From Pelagimonas varians (GTDB lineage: Bacteria; Pseudomonadota; Alphaproteobacteria; Rhodobacterales; Rhodobacteraceae): 64,000 nt of DNA. Shown piece by piece: positions 23,919 through 33,342 of this stretch. Under the pieces are notes generated by a model, which saw only the letters and a program-made list of their open reading frames with translations, was not told the DNA's origin and made no database searches. The position numbers and the translations under genes were made by a program. Where the stretch lies: assembly GCF_003208435.1 (NCBI RefSeq), contig NZ_QKMF01000002.1:330475-394474 (forward strand), in the 5' to 3' direction. Positions within the stretch are counted from its first letter, which is position 1. Each line of letters starts with the position of its first letter.

Positions 23919-26600
23919 ATGTCCACACCATATTATGTCCCCGAAGAAAGCGTCCCCCTACCACCGGTAGATGCGGATGTGATCTCAACCGCGTGTGACT
24001 ATTGCATCGTGGCTTGCGGCTACAAAGTTTATCGCTGGCCGGTCCGCGGTGGCCGCAACGGTGGCCCTGCTGCGGATCAAAACGCCTTTGGCGAAGATTT
24101 CCCCGTGTCGCCTTTGGGTCCGTGGGTTGCCCCCAACCAGCACAACATCGTGCTGCACAACGGCGAGCCACATCACGTGGTGATCATCCCCGACAAGGAT
24201 GCTGAATTCGTAAACCCACAGGGCAACAGCTCGATCCGGGGCGGCGCTTTGGCGCAAAAGGTCTACAATCCGCAAACGCCAACCCGTGACCGTTTGAAAA
24301 CCCCGATGGTTCGGATGTTCGGTGTGCTGATGCCGGTGACTTGGGACTTTGCGCTGGAAATCGCAGCAGAGGTCGGCAAGCATATTCTGGAAAAGCACGG
24401 GACCAATGCCTACGGTGTTAAAACCTTTTCGTATGGCTACATGGAAAACACCTATGCCATCACGAAATATGCGCTGGGCAATGTGCGGACTGCGAACTTT
24501 ACGTTCCACGATACACCCTCTGATGTGTCGTCGACCCCCGGTTTTCGTGACGCAGGTTTCGACAACTTTGGTCCCGCTTACGAAGATTGGGCCAATGCCG
24601 ACACCTTGATGATGTGCGGCACGGACCCTTATGAAACCAAGACAATCTTGTTCACCGACTGGATTATGCCCGCCATTCAAGGCGGACAAAAAGCCATCTT
24701 TATGATCCCGCGCCGCAGCTCTGGAACAGCCTTTGCAGAGGCCAACGGCGGTTTGGTTCTGGACATCCAGCCCGGCACCGACCTTCCGGTCGTTTTGGCG
24801 ATTGCCCGTGTCATCGTTGAAAACGGTTGGCAGGACAAAGAATGGGTCGAGAAATGGGTCAATAACAAATGGGAAAGCTCCTCGGGCTTTGGTCAAGGAA
24901 CACGGAATACCCCTTGGCAGTGGCGGACAACTTGGGGGAAATTCCAAACCAAAGGCTTTGATGATTGGGTCGAATGGCTCATGGCGCAGGACTATGCCGA
25001 GCCTGAAAAGGCCGCCGAGATCGCGCAGATCGACGTTGCAAAAATCTACACCGCCGCCGAATGGATGGCGAAACCCAAGGCAGACGGCACACGCCCGAAA
25101 ACCTCGATCATGATCGAAAAAGGGTTCTACTGGTCCAATAATACCGGCAACACCCAGGCGATTTCGGCGCTGGGCATCGCTGTTGGCGCGGGCGGACGTC
25201 CCGGTCAGGTGATTGGCCGTGCCGGTGGTCACCAACGCGGTGGTCTGCGCGGCGGCGGGTATCCCCGCAACAAATCGCCTGAAAAACTGCCGGGCCGTCG
25301 CCGTCGTGCGATGGATTGTGACCGCTACTTTATGTCTGGTCACACACGTTTGGCCCATGTCATCGGCACCACTTGGGTGCAGGCTATGTGCGGAACGCAG
25401 TCCTTGCAGGCCAAGTTCGAAGAGCTGACAGTCCGCAATCCGCATCAGGTGATGTCTTATGATAAACAAGACATCATCGATACACTAAAGGCGCGCGCAG
25501 ACAGTGGCGGCACAGTGGTGTGGAATCAAGATATCTATCTGGTCGACCCGATCGGTGCGCGCTATGCCGATATCGTGTTCCCGGCCTCGGGCTGGGGGGA
25601 AGATACCTTTACCCGTGCCAATGGCGAACGCCGGTTGCGGGTCTATCCCAAATTCTACGACGCACCGGGCGAGGCGAAACCGGATTGGTGGATCATCGCG
25701 CAACTGTCCAAGAAAATGGGCTTTGAGGGCTTTGATTGGCAAAACTCGAACGATGTCATCGAAGAGGGGGCCCGCCATTCACGGGGCTCGCGCAAGGACT
25801 TTAACATGGTTCTGGTTGCAGCGCGGCGCGAAGGCATCACCTTGCACGAAAAGCTGGGTCAGTTTGGCACCAACGGCATCCAAGGTCCGGTCTTGATGCA
25901 CGAAGATGGCACCCTAGAAGGCACAAAACGGTTGCATGATACCACCCGTGTCCTGCCGGAGACCGGTCCAGCCGCAGCGAATATGTTCAACAAGAAGCTA
26001 ACGCATTTCAATAGCCAGACCGGCAAGTGCAACATCCAGAAAGCACCATGGGATCTGTTCTCTTCCTATTGGGAATGGCTCAAGCCGCGCGAAGAGGATG
26101 GCGAGATCTGGATTACGTCCGGCCGGATCAACGAGCGTTGGCAATCTGGGTATGACGACCGCCGCCGCCCGTATATCGTACAGCGTTGGCCGGAAAACTG
26201 GATCGAAGTTCACCCGAGTTTTGCCGAAAAACACGGCATCGAAAGCGGGGACTATGTTCAGGTCTATTCTGACCGCATTCCAGTGCAGACCGACACAATT
26301 GTTGGCGTAGAGGGCGATGATTTCGATTTTGCCAGCTTGATGAAGAATGGACATATCGAGCTGACCAAAGCCTCGATCACTGCGGTTGCGATCGTTACGC
26401 CAGCGGTGAAGGAAAACATGGGTTACATGGATTTCTTGCACACATCACAGCCCGCAAATGCCCTGTCCGGACGCGTGGTTGATCAGATTTCTGGCAACTA
26501 CAACTACAAGATGGGTGTCGGCAACGTCCGCAAGATGGGCGAAAGCCCATATAAATCGCAGTTCCGGTCGATGTCTTTCGCAAGACGCGACATCGCTTAA
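23919..26600 (+). CDS. idrA: Molybdopterin catalytic subunit of iodate reductase (arsenite oxidase family)
   Basis: 893 aa, DMSO-reductase superfamily, AioA-like branch. A [3Fe-4S] site is set by C26-x2-C29-x3-C33 (CDYCIVACGYKVYRWPV), with Ser in place of a fourth Cys (GNSSIRGG). It has no signal peptide, as expected for a subunit exported with the Tat-tagged Rieske partner. R434 and H438 (GRAGGHQRGG) match the Arg/His pair at the active site of arsenite oxidase. The strong GGAGG ribosome site is 6 bases upstream. The two di-heme peroxidase genes in the same operon distinguish iodate reductase clusters from aioBA. So the call is iodate reduction in the periplasm, with arsenite oxidase as the alternative. 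Confidence 0.83.
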   Translation: MSTPYYVPEESVPLPPVDADVISTACDYCIVACGYKVYRWPVRGGRNGGPAADQNAFGEDFPVSPLGPWVAPNQHNIVLHNGEPHHVVIIPDKDAEFVNPQGNSSIRGGALAQKVYNPQTPTRDRLKTPMVRMFGVLMPVTWDFALEIAAEVGKHILEKHGTNAYGVKTFSYGYMENTYAITKYALGNVRTANFTFHDTPSDVSSTPGFRDAGFDNFGPAYEDWANADTLMMCGTDPYETKTILFTDWIMPAIQGGQKAIFMIPRRSSGTAFAEANGGLVLDIQPGTDLPVVLAIARVIVENGWQDKEWVEKWVNNKWESSSGFGQGTRNTPWQWRTTWGKFQTKGFDDWVEWLMAQDYAEPEKAAEIAQIDVAKIYTAAEWMAKPKADGTRPKTSIMIEKGFYWSNNTGNTQAISALGIAVGAGGRPGQVIGRAGGHQRGGLRGGGYPRNKSPEKLPGRRRRAMDCDRYFMSGHTRLAHVIGTTWVQAMCGTQSLQAKFEELTVRNPHQVMSYDKQDIIDTLKARADSGGTVVWNQDIYLVDPIGARYADIVFPASGWGEDTFTRANGERRLRVYPKFYDAPGEAKPDWWIIAQLSKKMGFEGFDWQNSNDVIEEGARHSRGSRKDFNMVLVAARREGITLHEKLGQFGTNGIQGPVLMHEDGTLEGTKRLHDTTRVLPETGPAAANMFNKKLTHFNSQTGKCNIQKAPWDLFSSYWEWLKPREEDGEIWITSGRINERWQSGYDDRRRPYIVQRWPENWIEVHPSFAEKHGIESGDYVQVYSDRIPVQTDTIVGVEGDDFDFASLMKNGHIELTKASITAVAIVTPAVKENMGYMDFLHTSQPANALSGRVVDQISGNYNYKMGVGNVRKMGESPYKSQFRSMSFARRDIA

Positions 26601-26613
26601 GGACCGCAATCTT

Positions 26614-26643
26614 GGGTGCCCGGCCAATCGGGGTTGGGCACCC
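26614..26643 (+). terminator. Hairpin between idrA and the HEAT-repeat gene
   Basis: GGGTGCCC/GGGCACCC 8-base stem with a 14-base loop, starting 14 bases after the idrA stop. There is no T-run, so it is probably a partial terminator or a stabilising 3' hairpin. A second small dyad, GTATTT-G-AAATAC at 26644-26656, follows directly. Confidence 0.5.
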
Positions 26644-26678
26644 GTATTTGAAATACAGACGACCAAAGCGAGGCCGCT

Positions 26679-28796
26679 ATGCTGACGCGCAATCCAAGCT
26701 CTTTGAATAACCATGCCGATCCAGTACCAACACTGTTGCGGCATCTGGAAACTGGCAATGATGTGATCCGTATCGGGGTTGTGCAGGCTTTGACGGCCCA
26801 AGCGCCCGGCGACGATCGGGCCCGCCGCGTGTTGCTGGACGCCTTGCGCGACGAAGACCTTGACGTGCGCACCGATGCCATGAACGCCCTTGCCGTTTTT
26901 GCCTTGCCTGAGGATGCGGATGTGATCCGTGAAAGTCTGGTCGGGGATCCGGTGCGCGAAGTCAAACAGCTTGCTATTCAACTGTTGGTGGATCTCAAAG
27001 ATGAGGGGTCGGTGTCCTTGTTTCGCGCTTTGGCCAAAGACCGCTGCGAAGATCAGGTGGCATGGGAAGACGAAGCCGGACTTTGGGATGAATGGCTGGA
27101 AATTCAGGTCGCAGTGATCCGGGCACTAGGCCAATTGGGCGGCGCTGAATTGGCCCGCGATCTTTTGGCAGCGCGCGATGACGAATTTGGTCAAAACCTC
27201 GATCTTCCGGTGTTTTCTGCGCTGGCCCAGATGGGCAGTGAAGGGCTGACATGGCTTTTGTCTGTGGCGCAGACCGAAACCGGATTGCCCCGCAAGCGCG
27301 CGTTAGAGGCAATGGCAATGGCCGATCCTGAGGCTTTGCGCGATCATATGGAGTATCTGCTGGCGGATAAGGCTGCGCAGGTGCGCCGTTTGGCCCTGCC
27401 ATTGGTAAACGCCAAGGACGATCTGGCGAGGCAGCTTTGTTTGGCGGATCCGGATGCCGGACTGCGCGCCGAAGCCTTGGCCGGTTTCGCGCCAGACCGG
27501 CCCGACTTGGCAGTGCCTGCGCTGAGCGACTCTGCGGCAGTGGTACAGGCTGTGGCGCTCGACCATCTAGAAGTTCCGGTTGCGGAAAATTTGCAAGAGG
27601 CATTGGCTGGCAACATGCAAGCGTGGCTTGCCACCGGTGACGGCAATCTCTCGACTGCAGCAGCACGCAACTGGTTTCGTGTGTTCCCCGCCGCACCTCA
27701 CGCCCCATTGCTTGATCTTATCCGTGATGAAATGCGTCCGCTTGAGGCACGTATTGCCGCAATTGATGCTTTGGCAGGCGCGCAAGATGATGCAGCCACT
27801 GAACGGTTGGTGTCTTTGCTTGGCAATTCTGCGCAGCAGGTGCGATTGGTGGCGCTGACCCATCTCGTGACCCGGTCTAGCCAAGGCGATGAAAAGGCAA
27901 CGGAGGCGCTGACCTTGGCCGCCGAAGGGGTACTTTTGTCACCCGATGCCAGCGTGATTGAGCGTGCCAAAGAGCAAGGTGTAGACGCTGCTGCCGACCG
28001 CGATGATCTAGAGGAAGATGAAGGGCCACGTTTGCGTGTTACCGAAGATGGCGATGTTGTTGATGCAACCAAAGACCAAATACAAACATCTGAAAATGTC
28101 TCGACCCTGCAAGCCATCCAACTGGCCCGGGTCCCCAGTGAGACGACCAAAAAGGCCCGCGCAAAACGCAAACGCCGTGCAGTCGAAGGCCCGGATGAAA
28201 TCGCGCAGGATTTGGCTCGCGTTGCGCTGGGTTTGTTTGGCAAGTTGACCTCGGATCAGGTTTTCGAAGCTATTTTGGGGCAGGCATCAAACACGGATGA
28301 CGTGATGCGTGTGGCGGCCTACCGTGCGCTGTCTCAGCAGCCTGCGGAAAAGCTGCGCGTTGGTCAGGCCCGCGAATTGATTGCCCGTGCGTTGATGGAT
28401 CGAAACGACAGCGTGCGTGCCATTGCTGCCGGTTTGGCCAGCCAAGACCCCGCTTTGCGTGATGGGGTCGCCGCCTTGATAAACGATCCTGATGTTCTGG
28501 TGCGTGTGGCCGCAGTTGGGGCGTCGGACGATCCGGATGCTTTGTTGGGCGTATTATCCGACAGTGCCGGCCAGATACGCGAAATGGCGTTTGAACGGTT
28601 GCGCGATTTGATGTCAGCGGACTTGACGGCAACGGCCTTTGATCACCTTCTGGCTGCCGGGCGCATCGATACTTTGCGATCCTCAGCGCAAAAAGATCTG
28701 GTGGTTCGCGACTTGGCCCTAAGCAAACTGGACGAGGCTGATTTGTCTAAACTGGACTTACATGTTGTTCTGGGCGCGCTGTCCCCACAGATTTAA
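26679..28796 (+). CDS. HEAT-repeat protein of unknown function
   Basis: 705 aa, built almost entirely of about 30-residue helical repeats. Examples are VIRIGVVQALTAQ, VRRLALPLV, VRLVALTHLV, VRVAAVGASD, IREMAFERLRDL. An acidic, then very basic linker at about 428-505 (DDLEEDEG ... KKARAKRKRR) separates an N-terminal and a C-terminal repeat array. No signal peptide, so probably cytoplasmic. The gene follows idrA by 78 bases in the same direction with its own GAGG ribosome site. HEAT/alpha-solenoid proteins are scaffolds and chaperones. A role in maturing or holding the Mo subunit before Tat export is attractive, but no sequence motif proves it. Confidence 0.8.
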   Translation: MLTRNPSSLNNHADPVPTLLRHLETGNDVIRIGVVQALTAQAPGDDRARRVLLDALRDEDLDVRTDAMNALAVFALPEDADVIRESLVGDPVREVKQLAIQLLVDLKDEGSVSLFRALAKDRCEDQVAWEDEAGLWDEWLEIQVAVIRALGQLGGAELARDLLAARDDEFGQNLDLPVFSALAQMGSEGLTWLLSVAQTETGLPRKRALEAMAMADPEALRDHMEYLLADKAAQVRRLALPLVNAKDDLARQLCLADPDAGLRAEALAGFAPDRPDLAVPALSDSAAVVQAVALDHLEVPVAENLQEALAGNMQAWLATGDGNLSTAAARNWFRVFPAAPHAPLLDLIRDEMRPLEARIAAIDALAGAQDDAATERLVSLLGNSAQQVRLVALTHLVTRSSQGDEKATEALTLAAEGVLLSPDASVIERAKEQGVDAAADRDDLEEDEGPRLRVTEDGDVVDATKDQIQTSENVSTLQAIQLARVPSETTKKARAKRKRRAVEGPDEIAQDLARVALGLFGKLTSDQVFEAILGQASNTDDVMRVAAYRALSQQPAEKLRVGQARELIARALMDRNDSVRAIAAGLASQDPALRDGVAALINDPDVLVRVAAVGASDDPDALLGVLSDSAGQIREMAFERLRDLMSADLTATAFDHLLAAGRIDTLRSSAQKDLVVRDLALSKLDEADLSKLDLHVVLGALSPQI

Positions 28797-28828
28797 GCCA
28801 AATTCGAAAGTATAAAGACAAAGTTCTT

Positions 28829-28853
28829 ACACCCCTTTCTTCCGAAGGGGTGT
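28829..28853 (+). terminator. Terminator after the HEAT-repeat gene
   Basis: Perfect 9-base stem ACACCCCTT/AAGGGGTGT with a 7-base loop, 32 bases after the stop. It is followed by TTTGCTTG. It marks the end of the idr-HEAT transcription unit. Confidence 0.75.
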
Positions 28854-28968
28854 TTGCTTGCTTTCCGGCTCGTGGCTTTGTGGCTCCGCTGATCGTGCCA
28901 GCTTAGCTGTATATTAACGGGCATCTGTTTAGTTAACGTGCACTCCACTAAACACAGGGCACCCCGAT

Positions 28969-31239
28969 TTGGAAGTGAGGCAAAGGCATAACGACGCGTA
29001 CTCTTGTGAGGCACGCAAGGGGCTATTGCTTTCCCTGTCCAACGAACGCGTCGACAGCCTGTTTGTACGTTTGTTTTTATATACCTGTGGATGTTTGTTG
29101 GCGTGGTTCGCGATTGGACCTGTGCCGTCCATGCTTGCGTATTCATGCTTGTTGATCTGCGATCTGATTGACTGCTGGTTTTTGAAAACTGTGGTTCGAA
29201 GGATGCTTGCAGAAGACAAATTGGTGCTGGCAGAACGAATAACCGTCTTCACCGGTGCCATTCAGGCCGCCTCTCTGGGGGTGGCGACAGCGGTCTATTT
29301 TTTTATTGCCAGCAATGAAGCCAATATTTTGTTTGTCATAGGTGCTATGGGCTTAACTGCGGTAAATTCGGCGATTTCATTGCCGAAATTCCCGTTGGTC
29401 GGATTGGTTCGCTTGGGAATTTGCGCAGTGACCCCTGTAATTTTACTGACGTATCGAGCCATCGAACTGAAAACCCTCGACGTGTTTAACTTCACAGACG
29501 TCTCAGGCGTCATGTTGTTGTTGTGCATGATCTACATGTTCGCCGCCTTTACCAGGTCGGGTATGCAAAGCTTTCGCACAAATCAGTCCCTTGCGGCCAA
29601 AGAAGCAGAGCTGCTGCAGGTCAACACGGATATGCGAAGCCATCAAAAAGAATTGCGAAAGTTGTCTTTGGTTGCCCGAAAAGCGAATGACAGCGTGGTG
29701 CTAAGCGATCCTGATCGCAAGATCATTTGGACAAATGAGGCCTTCACAAGGGTGACCGGTTTTAGCTTTGAGGAGGCAAGGGGACAAAGAATTGTCGATT
29801 TGCTTGGCGGCAATGATGACGCACTCAAGCAACCTCAAAGCATTGATAGGGCAGTAGAAGCCGGCGAGGCTTTCCAAGGTGAATTTGAGAATATCACCAA
29901 AGACAACCGCCGCATCTGGGTCGATGTAAACTTGTTTCCGGTGCATGATGACGATGGTGAAGTTGAATTTTTCGTCGCGATCGAACGGGATATTACGCAA
30001 GCCAAGATTTTCGCCAACGAAATGGTAGAAGCCCGCCGCGCCGCCGAAGAAGGGGCCCGCGCCAAAGCCGAGTTCCTTGCGAATATGAGCCATGAAATTC
30101 GCACGCCGTTGTCTGGCATTATCGGGATGGCAGATTTGCTATCTGAAACCCAACTATCAGAAGAACAGCAAATGTATGTGCGAACAGTGGTCGGGTCTTC
30201 CCAATCGCTGATGGGGGTGATCAATGATGTCTTGGATCTGTCCCAGCTGGATGCGGGGCGTTTGGAACTTAGCCCGTCTGAATTTTCGCTCAGTCACTTC
30301 TTTCAAGATACGCTTTCCTTACTGGCCGTCTCGGCAAAAAGCGAGGACCTGACTGTCAGTTTGGATTTGGATCCTGACTGCCCCGACATCGTCACGGCAG
30401 ACGAAAGTCGATTGCGGCAAGTTGCGATCAATTTGATTGGCAATGCAATCAAGTTTACTGAGCGCGGACAGGTCACTGTCCGTGTCCGTTGTTTGGGGCT
30501 TGGGGTGACCAGAACGCTGGTATTCGAAGTTGAAGACAGCGGTATTGGCATCCCGGAGAACAAGTTGGATCGCATTTTTGACCGGTTTACACAGGCCGAA
30601 GCGGAAACCACGCGAAAATTTGGGGGAACCGGTTTAGGCCTGACAATTTCCAAACATATTGTCGAGGTGATGAAAGGTGAAATCTCTGTAATTTCAGAAG
30701 TCGGGAAAGGTTCTGTATTTTCGGTTTCGGTTCCCATTGTGGCGATAGGTGCTTCCAGCACACCTGCCAACAAATTTGTCGCGAAGACCGTGTTAGACTA
30801 TTCCTTTCTGACCGGTGCGAAGATACTGATCGCGGAAGACAACGGAACCAACAGGTTACTCTTGTCAAAATATCTATCAGCTCTTCCTGTTAAGCTGAAA
30901 TTTGCGAAAGATGGCGCTGAAGCGGTTGCTGTGGCAGCCAGTTTTGAACCCGACCTGATTTTTATGGACGTGTCGATGCCCAAAATCAGTGGGCTGGATG
31001 CGACGCGTCAAATTCGGAAACTGCCAATAGCGCAGCCAAGTATTGTCGCATTGACGGCGCACGCCTTTGACACTGAAAGACAGTCTTGTCTTGACGCTGG
31101 AATGGATCACTTCTTGACCAAGCCCATTCGGAAAAAAGAATTGATCGAATGGATCGTCAGTTATTGGCAAGAAAAGCAATCCAAATGGGACCTCTCAATG
31201 GGGCAAAAGGATTTGCCTTCCACAAAACGGACCGGCTGA
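28969..31239 (+). CDS. Hybrid sensor histidine kinase (membrane sensor, PAS, kinase, receiver)
   Basis: About 756 aa. The N-terminal third holds five or six hydrophobic helices (about 30-190) in a compact integral-membrane sensor module. Next come a short coiled coil, a PAS domain (about 230-345), HisKA with H375 (NMSHEIRTPLSG), a HATPase with DSGIGIP and GGTGLGLTISK, and a receiver with D667 (FMDVSMPK). The start is uncertain: no ATG fits, the longest frame begins at a TTG, and GTG or TTG codons further in (for example after AAGGGG near 29020) are alternatives. No response regulator gene is adjacent, so it is an orphan. It closes with a shared hairpin. Confidence 0.85.
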   Translation: MEVRQRHNDAYSCEARKGLLLSLSNERVDSLFVRLFLYTCGCLLAWFAIGPVPSMLAYSCLLICDLIDCWFLKTVVRRMLAEDKLVLAERITVFTGAIQAASLGVATAVYFFIASNEANILFVIGAMGLTAVNSAISLPKFPLVGLVRLGICAVTPVILLTYRAIELKTLDVFNFTDVSGVMLLLCMIYMFAAFTRSGMQSFRTNQSLAAKEAELLQVNTDMRSHQKELRKLSLVARKANDSVVLSDPDRKIIWTNEAFTRVTGFSFEEARGQRIVDLLGGNDDALKQPQSIDRAVEAGEAFQGEFENITKDNRRIWVDVNLFPVHDDDGEVEFFVAIERDITQAKIFANEMVEARRAAEEGARAKAEFLANMSHEIRTPLSGIIGMADLLSETQLSEEQQMYVRTVVGSSQSLMGVINDVLDLSQLDAGRLELSPSEFSLSHFFQDTLSLLAVSAKSEDLTVSLDLDPDCPDIVTADESRLRQVAINLIGNAIKFTERGQVTVRVRCLGLGVTRTLVFEVEDSGIGIPENKLDRIFDRFTQAEAETTRKFGGTGLGLTISKHIVEVMKGEISVISEVGKGSVFSVSVPIVAIGASSTPANKFVAKTVLDYSFLTGAKILIAEDNGTNRLLLSKYLSALPVKLKFAKDGAEAVAVAASFEPDLIFMDVSMPKISGLDATRQIRKLPIAQPSIVALTAHAFDTERQSCLDAGMDHFLTKPIRKKELIEWIVSYWQEKQSKWDLSMGQKDLPSTKRTG

Positions 31240-31276
31240 TGTGTGCCTTTGACGGGTAGAACTGGCGTAAACGAAA

Positions 31277-31298
31277 AAACCCGGCTTACGCCGGGTTT
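31277..31298. terminator. Terminator between the orphan kinase and prpE
   Basis: Stem AAACCCGGC/GCCGGGTTT with a 4-base loop. A-run and T-run on the two sides let it stop both converging transcripts. It is strongest leftward, for prpE. Confidence 0.85.
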
Positions 31299-31327
31299 CT
31301 TGTAGAGTGTGATAGCCTCAAAAGAGC

Positions 31328-33220
31328 TCAGTCTTTGGCGTAACCCAGCCCCTTAAGAGCCACTTTGATTTCATCCAAAATAGCTGGATCATCAATTGTG
31401 GCGGGCATTTTGAACGCTTCACTATCTGCGATCTTAACCATGGTTGCGCGTAAAATCTTGCCCGACCGTGTTTTTGGCAAGCGATCGACAACACAACATA
31501 GCTTGAATGCCGCGACGGGCCCGATCTTTTCGCGCACCAGTTTAACGCATTCTTTTACCACATCTGCATCAGGTTTTTCCGTGCCTGCATTGAGACACAA
31601 AAAGCCCATTGGAAGCTGGCCCTTTAGCTGATCGGTAACGCCAATCACAGCACATTCTGCAACGTCAGGGTGGTTAGCCAAGACTTCTTCCATGCCACCT
31701 GTCGATAGGCGGTGACCGGCAACATTGATGACGTCATCGGTGCGCGCCATAATGTACAGATAGCCGTCTTCGTCAATCATGCCCGCATCGCCGGTCTCAT
31801 AGTAGCCGGGGAAATGCTCCAAATAGCTTTTCTTGAAACGCTCTTCAGCGTTCCAAAGGTTTGGCAAAGTGCCTGGGGGCAAGGGCAATTTGATCGCAAT
31901 CGCGCCCATTTCATTAGGAGCCACCGGGTTGCCGCCCTCATCCAGAATACGAACGTCATAGCCGGGGAGGGGTTTGGCAGGGGACCCTAATTTCGTTGGC
32001 AGCTCTTCAATGCCGAGCGGGTTGCCAGCAATGGCCCAACCGGTTTCAGTCTGCCACCAGTGGTCGATAACAGGCACTTTCAGCTGGTTTTGCGCCCAGG
32101 TAATCGTGTCTGGGTCTGCACGCTCGCCTGCCAGATAAACGGCTTTCAGGCAGCTCAGATCGTATTTTCCAACGAATTCGCCTTTGGGATCTTCGCGTTT
32201 GACAGCGCGAAAGGCCGTCGGGGCGGTGAAGAAGCTTTTGACTTTGTATTCGGAGATGACGCGCCAGAATGTACCAGCGTCCGGGGTGCCAACAGGTTTG
32301 CCTTCGAAAACAATCGTCGTGTTGCCATGCACCAGCGGCCCGTAGGTGATGTAGCTGTGGCCAACGACCCAACCAACATCTGAAGCTGCCCAAAACACAT
32401 CTCCGGGATCAACGTTATACAGGTTTTTCATTGTCCAGTTCAACGCCACCAGATGGCCGCCAGTGGGGCGGATCACGCCTTTGGGTTGGCCTGTGGTGCC
32501 GGACGTATAAAGAATATAGGCGGGGTGATTGCCTTCAACCGGAACACATTCTGCCGGCTCAACACCATACTGGAAACCGTGCCAGTTAAAATCGCGGCCC
32601 TCGATCAGTTCGGCAACCTCTTGTTCACGCTGGAATACAACGCAAAAATCGGGCTTGTGGTTTGACAGTTCGATGGCACCATCCAGCAGCGGTTTGTAGT
32701 GCACAACCCGACCCGGCTCCATTCCGCAAGACGCGGCAATGATGGCCTTTGGCTTGGCATCGTCGATACGCACTGCCAGTTCATTTGCGGCAAACCCGCC
32801 AAAGACCACTGAATGCACCGCGCCAAGGCGGGCACAGGCCAACATAGCCTCAAGCGCTTCGGGAATCATCGGCATGTAGATGATAACGCGATCGCCTTTT
32901 TCGACACCCTTGGCGCGCAGAGCACCGGCCAGATTGGCAACGCGGTTGCGCAGTTCAACAAAAGTGACTTCGCGTTTTGTGTGGGTGATTGGGCTGTCAT
33001 AGATGATGGCGGTTTGTTCACCGCGGCCAGCCTCGACATGGCGATCGACAGCGTTCCAGCATGTATTGACCATACCGTCCGCGAACCATTCATACAGGTT
33101 GTCGCCCAGGTCTGTCAGCGCTTTGCTTGGTTTTTTGTCCCAATCAATTGCTTCGGCCGCGTCCATCCAGAACCCTTCGGGGTCTGATTTCCAGCTGTCG
33201 TAAACCTCTTGATAGCCCAT
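31328..33220 (-). CDS. prpE: Propionate-CoA ligase / propionyl-CoA synthetase
   Basis: 630 aa AMP-forming acyl-CoA synthetase of the acetyl/propionyl-CoA synthetase group. The adenylation motif YTSGTTGQPKGVIRPTGGH, the WWQTETGW motif and the C-terminal catalytic lysine motif PKTRSGKILRATM are present. The N-terminus MGYQEVYDSWKSDPEGFW is typical of PrpE. The start at 33220 follows GGAGGATGCC. An open frame extends 46 codons upstream but does not resemble the family. The promoter region carries several TTGCAAA sites that fit a short-chain acyl-CoA regulator, in keeping with propionate assimilation. Confidence 0.92.
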   Translation of the reverse strand: MGYQEVYDSWKSDPEGFWMDAAEAIDWDKKPSKALTDLGDNLYEWFADGMVNTCWNAVDRHVEAGRGEQTAIIYDSPITHTKREVTFVELRNRVANLAGALRAKGVEKGDRVIIYMPMIPEALEAMLACARLGAVHSVVFGGFAANELAVRIDDAKPKAIIAASCGMEPGRVVHYKPLLDGAIELSNHKPDFCVVFQREQEVAELIEGRDFNWHGFQYGVEPAECVPVEGNHPAYILYTSGTTGQPKGVIRPTGGHLVALNWTMKNLYNVDPGDVFWAASDVGWVVGHSYITYGPLVHGNTTIVFEGKPVGTPDAGTFWRVISEYKVKSFFTAPTAFRAVKREDPKGEFVGKYDLSCLKAVYLAGERADPDTITWAQNQLKVPVIDHWWQTETGWAIAGNPLGIEELPTKLGSPAKPLPGYDVRILDEGGNPVAPNEMGAIAIKLPLPPGTLPNLWNAEERFKKSYLEHFPGYYETGDAGMIDEDGYLYIMARTDDVINVAGHRLSTGGMEEVLANHPDVAECAVIGVTDQLKGQLPMGFLCLNAGTEKPDADVVKECVKLVREKIGPVAAFKLCCVVDRLPKTRSGKILRATMVKIADSEAFKMPATIDDPAILDEIKVALKGLGYAKD

Positions 33221-33342
33221 GGCATCCTCCACTAATTCTATCCTCTCAAATGGGATAAGGGGCGGGGGTTGATCCGGGCAAGCCTCATGATTGTTTGTGG
33301 ACAGATTACCGCACGAGAATATATGGTTTTTCAAAAAGGGCC

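Noticed and set aside
23985..25469. 494-codon open frame on the minus strand opposite idrA
   Set aside because: Antisense shadow of a well-conserved molybdoenzyme. No ribosome site or protein-like motif.
23319..26600. Calling the Rieske and Mo subunits arsenite oxidase aioB/aioA
   Set aside because: Family motifs allow it, but the two di-heme peroxidases in the same operon fit iodate reductase better, and no ars or aioXSR genes are present. Kept as the alternative.
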